In this document: piece after piece, positions 1-10,680 of the stretch
Numbering within the stretch: the first letter of the stretch is position 1
Layout of the letters: each line of letters starts with the position of its first letter
NCBI RefSeq assembly: GCF_022539665.2
Contig: NW_026712518.1
Location: forward strand, 35,703-99,702
Direction of reading: 5' to 3'
DNA from: Daphnia carinata
Taxonomy: Eukaryota; Arthropoda; Branchiopoda; Diplostraca; Daphniidae
DNA length: 64,000 nucleotides
Made by a program: the position numbers and the translations under genes
The notes under the pieces: model-generated
The model's input: the letters and a program-made list of their open reading frames with translations, nothing else
Told to the model about the DNA's origin: nothing
The model's database searches: none

Positions 1-540
1 TGATCTCCTCGCAAGCGCGTAGCTCCGCCCACATTCTTCCCCCTCTGTTTTTCTGCCCTATCCCTTCCCTTGCGTTGGACTTAGGAAAAAGCCAAACTCC
101 GTATGACCTTTCACGGCAAAACCTTTTCCGCCGAAAACTTTTAAACGTTTCTTTTCTTTTCTTCCCCGCTAAACTATACTATATTTTCTTGTTTTTTCTT
201 TTCGATAATTAAGTTTATCTTCTCCTCGTTCCAACGATACTAAATTCTTTTAATAATAAATTATCCTTCCTCCCGAAAATGCTATTATATTACAATGCCC
301 TACAATCTTTCTCCCTTTTTGCCGTAGCTAGCTAGCAAAGCCGACGAAAAAAAAAGTTGACCTTTCAAAAGCCGTAGAATATTTTTCACTTTTCCTTTTC
401 TTTCTTCTTTCCTATATATTTTTGTTCTACTTAGCTTTAAGAAGCCCACATGATGATATATATATATTTTGTCAGTTACATTCCTTCTTTTGTTTTGTTT
501 TTGTATGTATTGCTTTTCTATATACCTTCCGTATATAGAA
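1..540. other. Gene-free AT/pyrimidine-rich stretch
   Basis: I see no coding, RNA or repeat feature here. The sequence is rich in T/C runs with short AT tracts (for example tatatata near 459-468). It lies directly upstream of the glycoprotein-like ORF and could hold its promoter, but no specific signal can be defended. Confidence 0.5.
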
Positions 541-939
541 ATGTCCCCACTTCCATTTATACTGCTACTATGCCTTTACGGGTTACACCCGCAAGCATTT
601 GAAACGACCGTATGCGATTGCGCAGAGCCGTTGAAGATGGGAATTCTTCAATTTTCTGACGTGAATTGCCAACCGATATCTACCGATAATAAGGCCATCC
701 GCGTAAAATATGCAGTTTATAGTGAAGAACGTGCTGCAATCAAGTTTCCGGGATATATTTGTGCGCATTGGAAAAATATACGGCATATCACCATGAATTT
801 TTTCGGACAACTAGTGGTAGTGCCAGATAAAATTTCCATCGACACATCAACCGCCGAGTGCAACGAAATGATTCATAATAAAAGGTGCAACGAAAATCGA
901 ATGACTTTTTCAGACGGAAAATTTGTGTTCAGCAAGTGA
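541..939 (+). CDS. Viral-envelope-like glycoprotein N-terminal fragment (132 aa)
   Basis: The ATG at 541 is followed by a hydrophobic signal-peptide-like stretch (MSPLPFILLLCL), which is why I prefer it to upstream non-ATG starts. The mature part begins ETTVCDCAEPLKMGIL and keeps a regular cysteine pattern: CDC, a later NC, then GYICAHW, then AECNEM and KRCNENRM. The same layout (CNC near the start, GHTCSMW, CRRI, QCRG) occurs in the relic at 7449-8127. From family knowledge it resembles the N-terminal ectodomain of chuvirus/rhabdovirus-like glycoproteins, which some arthropod BEL and Gypsy elements carry as env; this was not searched. The ORF stops at about a quarter of a full glycoprotein and lacks fusion and transmembrane parts, so it is a truncated element gene or an endogenous viral scrap. 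The frame is open throughout. Neighbouring BEL debris is on the other strand. Confidence 0.5.
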   Translation: MSPLPFILLLCLYGLHPQAFETTVCDCAEPLKMGILQFSDVNCQPISTDNKAIRVKYAVYSEERAAIKFPGYICAHWKNIRHITMNFFGQLVVVPDKISIDTSTAECNEMIHNKRCNENRMTFSDGKFVFSK

Positions 940-1159
940 TCTGTTTGTGTGTATGTGTTTGTGTGTGTTGGGAATCTCGAAAAAGCGTTTCAACTTGTGT
1001 ATCCATCGCAAAAAGAACTACTTTCAGTTACCATCTCCATCAGTCTACCTTTAGTCTTCAGTAAGCCTTTCGGTCTTTACAAACACTTGTACCACAGTGC
1101 AACAATACAACTTATCACCACTATTTCCCACATTCTCTAATATTTGAAAAGTAAGGAAC
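940..1159. other. Non-coding spacer with GT-rich tract
   Basis: A short GT-rich run (gtttgtgtgtatgtgtttgtgtgtgttggg, described here only as a simple repeat) follows the glycoprotein-like ORF at about 943-972. Nothing else is recognisable up to the BEL fragment. Confidence 0.4.
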
Positions 1160-1680
1160 AGACATTTCGCACCTTACAATGATTCATCGTTCACCTCATC
1201 GGATGCACTAAAGGAGTTGAGACCTTGATCATTGGAACTACACGATTTCAGCGTGAAACCAGCTTTTTGGACTATAAAGTTCGTTTCTTTATAGTAAATT
1301 AGTGATTCTTCAGTGATGTCACCTCCAGTCAAGAGATTATCCAGTATATATTGTCCATATCTTGTGCTATTTCGTTTGTTTCAGATGAAAGATGATTTTT
1401 GATGACTGATAAGAGGATGAAAAGTGAACTGTTGGCGCCAAAGGAGAAACGGTAAATTTTCATATCCGACTCGGATCCTTGCCATCTTTGATCCAAGAAA
1501 ATCACACGAAATCGTGGGCGTCTTCGTGAAGTTGGACTTGGTGATAGGCCTTTTCAATGTCCGCTGTTATGGCGATTACGTGAGCACGAAAGCGAAGTAG
1601 AATCTCCACCATATTATTTTGCAATGATGGTTCCGTTTTCAAACAGTGGTTGAGACTCACATCGTCGATGCTAGATTGGA
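1160..1680 (-). pseudogene. BEL/Pao reverse-transcriptase fragment
   Basis: Read on the minus strand from about 1680 downward. It gives a BEL/Pao-type RT segment: DDVSLNHCLKTEPSLQNN, then LLRFRAHVIAITADIEKAYH, where the Asp of TADIEKA is the first polymerase catalytic residue of the family. It continues as an interrupted fingers/palm segment (FSWIKDG). After a frame change comes YRFSFGANSSLFIL and an LLTGGDITEES-like stretch near 1290-1340, matching the usual order around the catalytic YVDD region. At least one in-frame stop (in the segment after HDFV) and one frameshift are present. The YVDD-equivalent itself is degraded. This is an isolated scrap; the BEL pol at 4.2-6.7 kb has the same orientation but is a different copy. 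Confidence 0.7.
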
Positions 1681-2228
1681 TGAGTCTCGTGATGGCACCA
1701 CGATTACCCGCCCTTCTGCTTACGATAGCGTTGAGATACGCTATTGTTCACTTGGCGATCCTGGTTACGACACCAATTTATGTCGGTCTTTCATAACAAT
1801 CCCGAGAAGAGGAAGTTGTAGATAGATTGAAACTATTCTAGTAATTGCAGAAAGAGTACACTCCAACGTGGAGTATTTTCGAAGTTGTAGTCGCTTTCAA
1901 ATTGATTGTGCTGAGTTGACACACCACTCAACGCGAAAGGACTTACAATGCAACTGCCTTTGGTGGTCACACGAGGAGCCGAAGTTTTCTGAAAACCAAT
2001 GACACACGAAAACAAAAGAGACGCGAAAATCAGCGTGATTTTGGGATGGAAAAGAAGGGGTAGACGCGAGAATGAACAGTGGGATAAAGATGAAGATGGG
2101 GAATGAGAAAGCCCTTGGGGAAAGTGAAGGAGATTTAGAAAATTTCCGACATTGATCAACGACCAGAACAACTGGACTCGATGCCGCTCTCAAATCGATC
2201 TCTGGTTTTGGTCCCGACTCTAAATTCT
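1681..2228. other. No supportable gene
   Basis: Overlapping open frames on the minus strand at 1833-2193 have low-complexity Ser/Pro/Phe composition and no recognisable domain. The stretch may be decayed BEL sequence upstream of the RT fragment. I see nothing definite. Confidence 0.4.
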
Positions 2229-2462
2229 TTACAGTCCTGACCGATCCACCCTGACCGTCAGCTTCCTCAAAACGGATTCTTGTGTAGGATCTTCAAAATT
2301 TTCGACTTCGCCAGCAACAGCAATTTTCTTCTCTGACAGTGAATCTGGGGTAGGCAAACTTTTTACTGGAACGCTTGACAGCTCTCGAAACGGATGTAAT
2401 CGTTGCTTGGGATCTCTTGGGCAAACAATCTCTTGGGGGGAACAAACAATCTGAGTGTACAC
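2229..2462 (-). pseudogene. Gypsy gag N-terminus relic
   Basis: The minus-strand open frame contains CPRDPKQRLHPFRELSSVP. This aligns by eye with the start of the gag of the complete Gypsy element at 55.76 kb (FPRDPSRRLHPLRDLPTAL), so I read it as a gag N-terminal relic of a related Gypsy lineage. No ATG start is present in the frame; the open stretch begins at a GTG codon. No other part of that element is recognisable nearby. Confidence rests on a single conserved block, so a search against Gypsy gag proteins would settle it. Confidence 0.45.
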
Positions 2463-4199
2463 TGATAATCTGAATCAGAACGGCACTTTAGCAAAGGCAG
2501 TAGGAGCGAGGTCTTGTTGGCTCGAGAGTTGGAAAGAGACTAAATAGCGTGGGGCGAAACGTGGTCGAAAAAGGACGCTACTCGCCCACGCCATCTAGGC
2601 TGGCTGGAGCGTATTTCTCCTACGAGCGCTAGATGACGTGGTGGCAGCCACAAACTCGACTAAACGAGTTGGTAACTGCATTTTGTACTCTTCTGTAAAT
2701 TACTCTCATTTTGGTGGACGCATCCACGTATCTCTCTAAATGCTGATTCTTTTACTGATTTCTTCCCCACGGTCCTAGCTGAAGAGCGGGTGACTCATCT
2801 CTGTGAAGAGACAACCACTTCTCTTTTTTATCCGCAACAATATTTGCCTCGAACTACATTATCGTAGGACCAGCTTGTCCTTTAGCAAAATTAACATATG
2901 AAGGATTCAAGATTTTCTTAGCCGTCTGCCTGGCACACTGGTGATTAAAACATTTCGTCATGTTGCAACTGCTAAATAATCAGAACGAAAAAACACAACA
3001 AATATATAATGTATTAATCGGCAAAGCCAGCCATGTCTGTAAAACAGCTGAAAGGACTAAATTGTAGACAAAAACCACTCAGTGGCAAAACGCCTGTTTA
3101 AAATTAACAGAATCTAGAGTAACGGTCATACGATGTGATGACAAAACTTCTAGCCAACGTGCACACTGAGCTCAGAATAACAAGCATCCAAGTTAACTTG
3201 AGACCATAACTGACAATGATTCAGACTTCTTTTTAAATATTCAAAATATTTCATGTATTGCACAAAAAACTGAAAAGAATTCCAACAAATATAATGACGA
3301 CGAAGGCCGTTTTCATAAAGAAGGTGAGAATAAAGCATATTGACATCGATATTTCATGTAGCAACTGGAAAAGTTTTCCGTCTAGCTAAATATCAATCAA
3401 AATTTTTTACGCGAATTTCAGTTTGCAAAACTTTTGATATTTTTATCAGATGCCAAGTTCCTTTTTTAAAAAATCATTAACTGTCTAATCGTGTAAAAAA
3501 CGAAGATTAAAAAAAAATATGAGCAAAATCGCCGAAGTTATGCAACAAAAGGTGTTTCATGATCTTTACCGTTGGCTTGTTTCATGTTCATCACTTTTGC
3601 GGTTTTCATGCCAACATATTGCCTGCGGATTTCGTCCAAAGTGAAAGGAACGAACTTTCTTGTCCGGTAGGGCAGTATGTTAGTAAAGGCCATCTAGATG
3701 AAACATTGCAGCCCCATTTCTGTTTCTTACGGCTACCACCCGCTCCAGTTGAAATAAAATTCAAAATCACTTTCCAACAAATATTCATTTTCAACTCATT
3801 TAAAATCATCCCTCATCACACATTTATCTTTGCCACACTTCACATGCACGTGGTGTACTGCATAGATTTAGTTGTGCCTAGCAAATAGGGGGGTTTGAAA
3901 AGTACGTGACAATTAAGGCAGCATTAAAATACCCGATAGGCAGACGGACCAAATGGCCACACACAACCACAACGACATGCAGCTTCGTACAAGTCAATGT
4001 TTTAAGTGGGAATCTACTAACATGGGTATAAAAAACCGGATCCGTGATAAGAATAAGAGAACATGATTACCAACAAAGTAGACACGTCAAAAGAGCAATT
4101 GTTCTTTCATCAGATGGCATTTGTTCACAAAGAGAGGAATTGACATGCAGTGAGAAGTGTCAGAAACGTGGGGTTTAGAAGCAGATGAAACATAATTGC
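2463..4199. other. No supportable gene
   Basis: Open frames such as 3559-3888 (+) have no recognisable domain and no splice support. Small features seen: a short hairpin AACTCG-actaaa-CGAGTT at about 2654-2671, and a tggaaagagactaaa block near 2530 that recurs near 7357. That shared block may mark related LTR or leader sequence, but this is weak. Confidence 0.4.
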
Positions 4200-6730
4200 A
4201 GTTGATCAGTAGAGCGGATTAGTAGGCCTAAAACTGTACCACCACAAGGCTCTGGTGGCCGCTCTGACGCAACCATCTGATCCCGGATAGATTTGGACTC
4301 TATGGCCGATTCTCGAATACCAGGACCGATGCCTTACTTTTTTTCAAGATCAATATCTCTCATCTCAAGGTTCCGACGTTGATTTTTCCATTTTCCCGCG
4401 TGGCGAAAAATTGCACATAGACGGCTTCTAGAGGTGTTAAAATAGGTTTCACGTACGATACAAATATCCATAGCGCTCTTGTGGTTACGTGTCGTCGTAG
4501 AATCCGGCACCTGCATAGGCGGTCGGTGCACGATTTAGGAAGGCGTTTGGAGTGAAAGGGTTTCATAGAGCAAAGTTCAAAGTGCATCCTGGCTAGGTAG
4601 ACGAAAAGCTCCTTTCTCTCTTTCCAGGGCCTCCCACACTAATGAAATCTGTCCCGCTATCCGAATGAAGAACCTCCGGGATACGATACGTGTTGATGAA
4701 TTTGCGTAGAGACAGGAGAAAGTTCTGAGGAGAGAGCGACAGTACTAGCTACACGAATACTGCTCAGGTTACTAGACATGTATAGAGTACGATCCATCTT
4801 TTGGGTAATCTGTTACCACATTGATTGCTTTCTAACGGAACAGCATGAATGGTGCTCTGGTCGCATCGGAACTCCGGTAGATCAGCCATCAGTTGTTCGA
4901 ATAATCGGGCTCGATTACGTTTACAGATGGAGCAGTCCCAATGGATTTTCTACGCCAACTCTCTTCCGCTTGTTACCCAATAATGTTTGCGTGTTATCCG
5001 TAAGATGAAAATCTCCCCACAAAATTGAGTTGCACATGAAACGCACGAGCAATTTTCTCTTCGAACGGATGTTTTCCAATCAAGAAAATCGGATACTACT
5101 GGTCGTCGGGCACACGTTCGTGCGAATCGTCCACCTAGTCTGAGCAACCTGTCGTCGCCCTGTGTCGGTAACAGGGCCAGCAGAGACGAGCTAGAATGTA
5201 GGATTTATTTTTCCTTATGCGTCGCAATTCCTCGGAGAACACCTCGTTCTGGCATTGTTTAAGAAGATAAAGGAAGGCGGTGTCTAGTTGGTACAGCTAG
5301 GGAAGGTCCTCGTAAGTAATTTCGACTTGGGTTCAATGCCTTTGGCAGGTTGCGTTATGATTATTCTGCGCGCGAGCCGTTTTTCCTCATCTACCTTCTT
5401 CCAGAGAAGGCCAACCGGCTATTCTTGCCCAGACTGTAAAAAAATTTCGGTTCTTTCAGCCAGGACGCTGGGAAGATGATCCCTCTCTGGTGGAACAAAC
5501 CCTTTCGCCGAATTCAGGGCTCCCGGAACCAAACGTCATTCGTCGGGTTGGGTGATAGTTTTGAGTTTTCCCATACGGTTCCTCGGGAAAACTTGATAAT
5601 AGGCCGCCGTCGCTCGGGGCAAATTTCTGGACGGTGCTACTGTCGGTCCCGAATTTTCGAGAGAATATCCTCCCAGTTGGGAGTGACGATCCAACAGGTT
5701 TTGCGAGATGAGCGCCCAGCAAGGCCGCGTTCAATTCTAGTTCCGGAACCGAGAGGCCTTTTTTTTTTAGCTAACTTGTTAGCCGCTTTGACTTATAGTA
5801 CCGTTACTCTCCACTCGCAATTTTCAGCGGTAATAATTTCGGATGTAGACTACTGCTGGGTAGGCTTATTCTGAAACATCACAGAAGAGTTGTATGTCTT
5901 AAGAGGTGAGATACCTTTGGAAAGAGACATTGAGGGGTTGTTTGGTCACTCAATAATTTGAGAGCGCTAAACCACTGTTCCCACTATATCCCATCTTCAC
6001 CTATTACTTCGTCAATCCATTTTAATCCCTGGACGCTGAGTTCCATCAGGTTAATTTTGGCCTTTACTATCAATAGAGAGGCCGCACCAAAGGAGTAATG
6101 GACACTGGCCACCAAACTAATGAGACTTACGCGGATAAAGCAGGTGTCGGAATAGCTAGCCATTGAATCCAAGGGAATCCGACCGGGGTGTTCCAGAATA
6201 CTCCGAGAACTTTTTCATCGGAATTTGGAACTAGGGAATGGGTGGGTGCTGAGAAAGGCAGTATAGTTTCTTCCCCATCACGAATTCACGAATCCATCCC
6301 TGCAGTTCGAGGTCGGTGACGAGCAGGTGATTGTAAATTGTAATGGCTTCTTTCATTGCCTCAGTGATGCCGGGGCGAAATTAAGATAGTCGTCCAGATA
6401 TGTGTTGTATCGGACAGCTGTGGTGAACATTTTGTTTGCACCCGTGTGTTCCATAATCTTTCGGATTGTATGAATGGCGACGAAAGGTGAGCGGCTCGCC
6501 CCAAACGGTAGACGATCCATCCGGAAAACTTGCACCTCGGTTTTCCTTCCTTGACTCCACAAAAAGCATAAGTTGTTAGCTTCTTCACTGCTCAGCAGAA
6601 CCTGCTAAACGTGGCCTCTATATCTGCCGCCCAAACAATTTTGTGCAATCGGAAGCAAGTGACAGCCCAGCAGGTGCATATCCTTGATTAACGGTTTTAT
6701 ACATGGCGATGAGATCATCAACGGATGTGC
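4200..6730 (-). pseudogene. BEL/Pao retrotransposon pol, decayed (RT, RNase H, integrase)
   Basis: On the minus strand the BEL/Pao domains follow in order. RT lies at about 6720-6300 (KIVWAADIEATF with the first catalytic Asp; RMDRLPFGASRSPFVAI; TYLDDYL with the catalytic Asp pair). Next comes the post-RT domain at 6172-5984 (SLISLVASV, KINLMELSVQGLKWIDE). The RNase H-like part at about 5770-5460 includes LELNAALLGAHLAKPV and DSSTV. The integrase zinc-binding region is at 5147-4950 (LRLGGRFART, RITRKHYWVTSGR). The integrase core at about 4930-4620 includes PKRWIVLYTCLVT and LHSDSGTDFI, which contains a catalytic Asp. The C-terminal tail reaches about 4200. Every junction needs a frame change and several stops interrupt it, so no polyprotein can be made. 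Gag and protease were not found. Confidence 0.8.
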
Positions 6731-7417
6731 TACTGATGGCTCAGTTGCTGCGGATGGTTGTCCAGGTGTCTTGGGTGTTCGTTACGCTATTGATGATATT
6801 ACGCCAATTACGTACTAGAGGCTATGATTTCTCTTGTGCCCTCTCGATATTCTTGCAATAATCAAGACCCAGTCACGTCTGACGCAACTGGGGGATTATA
6901 ACACACACACAATACTGACAACGGTCAGGTTAATTTCATAATTTAACATTCTGGTCAGCATTTGGTGCGTGGTGCATAATTAGGTTTGTTAGGATCCGTC
7001 AGCCAGTCACGTCGGCTGCACGGATATGAAAAGAACAATGGTAGAGAGTTAAGAAGGATAGGGGTGTGAGGATACTTACATGGGGGTCATGGCTCTAGCG
7101 GAGATGTTGCGACGCAGCGTCTGATGAACGGAGGACGGCGTCGGGAAGAGTGAGAGCAGCCTCTCGGCCAGACACTTGTAGCGGTAGATTAAAGAACACG
7201 GTGGATGGGTGTTGGGTCACAGTGTATTCACTCTCACAGTCAAGATTACACGACACTTGCACAAGGTATCTAATACACTCTAACACCAGGCAAGCGACAC
7301 ACTCGAACGTGGCTAAAACGCTGCTACACTACTATACGACTACACGAACGGCAGGGTGGAAAGAGACTAAAAAAAGGCACAGCTCAGGCGTGGGTCTTAT
7401 ACCACGCTTTGGCTTGG
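6731..7417. other. Unresolved stretch between BEL pol and glycoprotein relic
   Basis: No gene is supported. A CA-repeat (cacacacac) lies at about 6901-6909. This interval should contain the BEL 5' part, an LTR, or the 3' end of the minus-strand Gypsy element, but I could not find a paired LTR copy. The block ggtggaaagagactaaa near 7353-7369 has a partial match near 2530. Confidence 0.35.
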
Positions 7418-7485
7418 TGATGCTAAAGTTAGCGCGGGTACGCTAAAGTTAGCGAGGTGACGCTAAAGTTAGCGTGGGTACGCGA
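7418..7485. repeat. Three tandem ~21-bp units, each with a CGCTAAAGTTAGCG palindrome
   Basis: Three consecutive units contain GCTAAAGTTAGCG followed by CGGGTAC, AGGTGAC or TGGGTAC. Each core is a near-perfect palindrome (GCTAA-AG-TTAGC). The array overlaps the stop-codon end of the minus-strand glycoprotein relic, a position where an LTR U3 or 3' UTR would be expected. Direct repeats of a palindrome suggest a protein-binding array, possibly an LTR enhancer; this is inference. Confidence 0.6.
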
Positions 7486-8127
7486 AAAATGGTGTTGTTT
7501 CTAACGCCGAGTCCGCGCTCTATCATTCTTACTTCGCATGGTTTCGATTCTTTCCAGGAGTTTTCCCATACGAGGGTCACTAGGTTGTGCTGGAGGGAGC
7601 CGCTTACTGCTCCAGGAGCATCTCCAAGTGGGGAACTGATGGTACAATTTGGACACTCCGATTGTAGGGTTACTTCTTCGAGACGGCAGTTAGTCATCTT
7701 TTCTGTGGTGGTCTGTAGCCAACTCGTCTCTATGAACGGGTAACCTTCCAGGGCAAAAGCGTTTGGACCGCTGATGTCCATGGCCTTTCCCCGGCACTGT
7801 CGCGAGTCTCTGATCCGTCGGCATGATGCTGCGTCTACTTCGATGGGCTTGCGGCTGTGTGACACTTGGTTCCACTGCAGGAAATCCTTGTAAACCGTTG
7901 TGGTCACTTCCCACATGCTGCATGTGTGTCCAGCGAACCGTTTGACTTCTGGAAGTGAGGAGTAGATAGCGTACGCCACCGGCGTTGGTGGTGCGGGGGC
8001 CGCTTCGTTATGTACACTCCTCCTCTTCCATTTTGAGGAACCCTAGATTCACCGCGTTGTCGCAGTTGCATACGGTGACGTTGAAAGCAGCCGCGGGGAT
8101 AAGGGACGAAAAGGCGAGTAAAGTCAT
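7449..8127 (-). pseudogene. Envelope-like glycoprotein N-terminal relic, frameshifted
   Basis: On the minus strand an ATG at 8127 starts a signal-peptide-like sequence (MTLLAFSSLIPAAAF) followed by NVTVCNCDNAV. A single-base frame break lies near 8015, just after a Glu-rich stretch ending in Cys. The second part (7979-7449) carries FAGHTCSMW, CRRIRDSRQCRG, NCRLEEVTL and CPNCTISSPLGD. The cysteine order matches the ORF at 541-939 and extends further C-terminal. Knowledge of the families points to a chuvirus/rhabdovirus-like glycoprotein ectodomain used as env by arthropod LTR elements. It ends without a transmembrane segment. Position and strand, just 3' of the Gypsy integrase (8465-9151), suggest it was that element's env, but it could instead belong to the adjacent BEL copy. 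No reconstruction is given. Confidence 0.55.
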
Positions 8128-8464
8128 CGCAAAAAATCTAGGGGTACAAGACATGACAGGATTTGAGAACACAAAACATAAAAAGAATTCCTACACTACT
8201 TAATCGAAGGGATAATGAAATAATGGGGACCCAGTTGGGATTTGTACGAAGGTACACACGGAATTGGGGATGCTACATTTACTACTCTAATGCTACCGTA
8301 ATTTTAATTATTCAAAAAGGGGCGGGGGTCTAAGGATGTTTCGTGGTCGGAGGCCGGGGTGGCGTTCGGGTAAGGGGGGTATGGCGGGGATGGGTAGGGT
8401 GGAAAGGTTGGGGTTTGTCGACACTGGCACTATCTCGTGGACTCAGCTTTCTTCTCCGGCTCCT
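8128..8464. other. Gap between integrase and glycoprotein relics, G-rich
   Basis: The stretch includes a strongly G-rich plus-strand tract at about 8318-8416. It should hold the missing integrase C-terminus of the minus-strand Gypsy element, but I could not follow the frame past the stop at 8465. Confidence 0.4.
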
Positions 8465-9151
8465 TCACAGGCCTAACATTTCTTCCCACTTCGAGAATCC
8501 TTGGTCCATGTACTTCCGTAACATTTCTACGACCGTTTTGTTGAATCTCTCCGTGAGGCCGTTAGTCTGGGGGTGGTAGGCGGTTGTTTTCAGATGCTTG
8601 ATTTGTAATTTGTTACACAACGACGAGAATAGTTCGGAGGTGAAGTTTGACCCGCGGTCGGTGATAATCTCTCTTGGGGGGCCGTGATATAAAATGATTT
8701 TGTCCATCAGGGCTTTACTCGTCGTCCGGGCTGTCTGGTCTGGTAGAGGGATGACTTCCACCCATTTTGTGAAATAGTCGGTGATGACGAGGATGTGGTT
8801 GTTCCCTTGTATAGAGTGAAGCTGGATGGGCCCTGGGAAATCCATTCCCAGTACTTCGAATGGTCTCGACGCAAGGTCTAGCGGGTTCAGAAAGGCTCGT
8901 AAACTGGATCGTCGTTGGAGGGTGCAGGATGCACAGGCCAGACAATACTCTTTGACGTCGGAAAGCATTGTCGGCCAGTAATACTTATCCCGCAGCCGTA
9001 GGACGGTTCTTTGGTAGACTAAGTGGCCGGAGATTGGGGAGTCGTGGTACTCTTGTAGCAGAGGTTTTCTCAAGCTTAAGGGGACTACCACTTGTTGTTG
9101 GGCGAAGGGTCGCCTCTTTTTGGATGTTGGTTCGTTCCGGCGGAACAGCAC
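8465..9151 (-). pseudogene. Gypsy integrase (truncated)
   Basis: The minus-strand frame encodes the HHCC zinc-binding region (YHDSPISGH, then CLACASC) and an rve catalytic core with all three acidic residues: VLGMDFPGPIQL, IITDRGSNFTSEL and NGLTERFNKTV. The core is therefore unbroken. The frame ends at a stop (KWEEMLGL) where the family normally continues with the substrate-conserved AYN and GPF/Y module, so the C-terminal about 100 residues are missing or out of frame. The N-terminal side joins the tether/linker region by overlapping frames at 9085-9151. Confidence 0.85.
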
Positions 9152-9951
9152 GCCGCTGGAGATCGAGTATAGGTATCTTTCACCCAGATCTGAGTGTTGT
9201 TTTCTTCACTGAGGGCCCCGTTTTCTAGGTAGTTCTTGTTGTCGTTGCAGAGAGCGTCCTTTTGTTGCTCGATCAGCATGGCATCTTCTGTTTTCGGGAA
9301 GGTTTGAGCCGCGTTGACGGGGATCCGTGATAAGAAGTCAGCGTTCTCGTGTACTCTACCAGGGCGATACTTGATGGAGTACTTGAGGTTAGCCAACATT
9401 ATGGCCCACCTTCCAAGCCGGCCGGTTTCATCTTTGAAAGTTTGTAACCATTGTAATGGTCGGTGGTCGCTGATGATGACAAAGGGCTCATCTTGAAGAT
9501 AGTGGCGGAAGCATTTTATCCCAAAATTACTGCCGCAGCTTCCTTTTCGATGGTTGAGTAGTTCACTTCGGTTTTGTTCAGGTGCCGACTTGCAAAAGCG
9601 ATCGGCTGATCCTTCCCTTCATATAATTGGGACAGGACGGCACCTATCCGTAGTCGCTGGCGTCGGTGTATATTAGGAACTCCTTCGTGAAATCTGGGTA
9701 AGCCAGGATTGGCTCCGACGTCAGACTATTCTTGAGGAACTCGAAAGCCTTCTCTTCTTCGGTGCCCCACATTATCTTGTCTTGCGGTCTTGCTTTTGTC
9801 TGAGATAGTAGTGGATGGGCAATAGTGGAGAATCCTTCGATGAACCGGCGATAATAGGAGGCCAGCCCCAAAAAAGACTGCAACTCCTTGACGGTTTGGG
9901 GTCTACGGTAGGTAGCTAGTGCTTCTACTTTAGCTGGGTCTGGCGCTACCC
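9085..9951 (-). pseudogene. Gypsy RNase H and linker, frameshifted
   Basis: From about 9951 downward the minus strand reads the RT-RNase H connection (VKELQSFLGLASYYRRFIEG) and then FLIYTDASDYG with the first RNase H Asp. After a frame change at about 9645 it reads FASRHLNKTEVNYSTIEKE with the catalytic Glu, then VIISDHRPLQWL with another catalytic Asp. The linker KYRPGRVHENADFLSRIP follows in the frame at 9399-9085. The catalytic acidic residues are present; only the frame is broken. Confidence 0.8.
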
Positions 9952-10034
9952 TATAATTATTTTAACAAGAATTTTTCCTAGTTAGGTTTCATTTTTATTA
10001 TTTGAGAATCTTCCGCTGAAATGACGTGGCCCAA
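9952..10034. other. Short AT-rich interruption between RT and RNase H
   Basis: The RT frame ends at the stop at 10035 just after KLSKCKFLA, and RNase H linker coding resumes at about 9951. The intervening AT-rich stretch does not look like Gypsy coding sequence and is probably a small insertion or a decayed patch. Confidence 0.4.
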
Positions 10035-10680
10035 TTATTGCACTGACCTCGCCAAGAATTTGCACTTTGAAAGTTTTACTCTGATGTTGGCTTTCTCCAG
10101 TAGTGCGAAAACCTTGCCTAAGTTCTCGATGTGTTCTGCGTGGGTTTTCGAAAACACGATGATGTCGTCTAGATACACAAGGCAGGTCTTTCCGATTTCT
10201 TCCTGCAGGACGAAGTTCATGAGCCTCTGGAAGGTCCCGGGGGCGTTAATGAGGCCGAATGCAAGGCGGTTCCATTCATACAGGTTGTTCTCCACGATGA
10301 AGGCGGTCTTCTCTTTTGAAGCTTCCTCCATCTCTATCTGCCAGTAGCAGGAGGCTATATCCAGGGTGGAAAAGCATTTCTGGCCGTGTAACAGGTCTAG
10401 CACGTCGTCGATTCTTGGTAAGGGGAATGAGTCTTTCTTTGTAACCGAGTTCAGCTTCCGGTAGTCTATACATAGACGGTCGTCTCCTGTCTTCTTTTTC
10501 ACAAGTACAATTGGAGCGACCCAAGGAGAGAGTGACGGTCGTATGTACCATTCTCCAGTAATTCTTCGATGATCTTCTTCGACACTTTCTTTTGACGGGG
10601 TGATGCTCGGTAAGGCCTCTGGCGGATGGGTCCTTGTCCTTGCGTGTCGATCACATGTTTTACTAACCCTGTGTTGCCTC
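10035..10680 (-). pseudogene. Gypsy reverse transcriptase
   Basis: The RT core is nearly intact on the minus strand: SLSPWVAPIVLVKKKTG, RLCIDYRKLNSVT, FSTLDIASCYWQIEM (first catalytic Asp), TAFIVENNLYEW, AFGLINAPGTFQRLMN, and CLVYLDDIIVFS with the catalytic YLDD. The N-terminal entry (GPIRQRPYRASP) is in another frame, with a frame change at about 10,550. An in-frame TGA lies just before GNTGLVKHVI at about 10,680. A stop follows KLSKCKFLA at 10035. Confidence 0.88.

Noticed and set aside
3559-3888. 109-codon open frame
   Set aside because: No recognised domain; the minus strand is also open over the same place.
5476-5874. 132-codon plus-strand open frame
   Set aside because: Antisense shadow of the BEL RNase H region.
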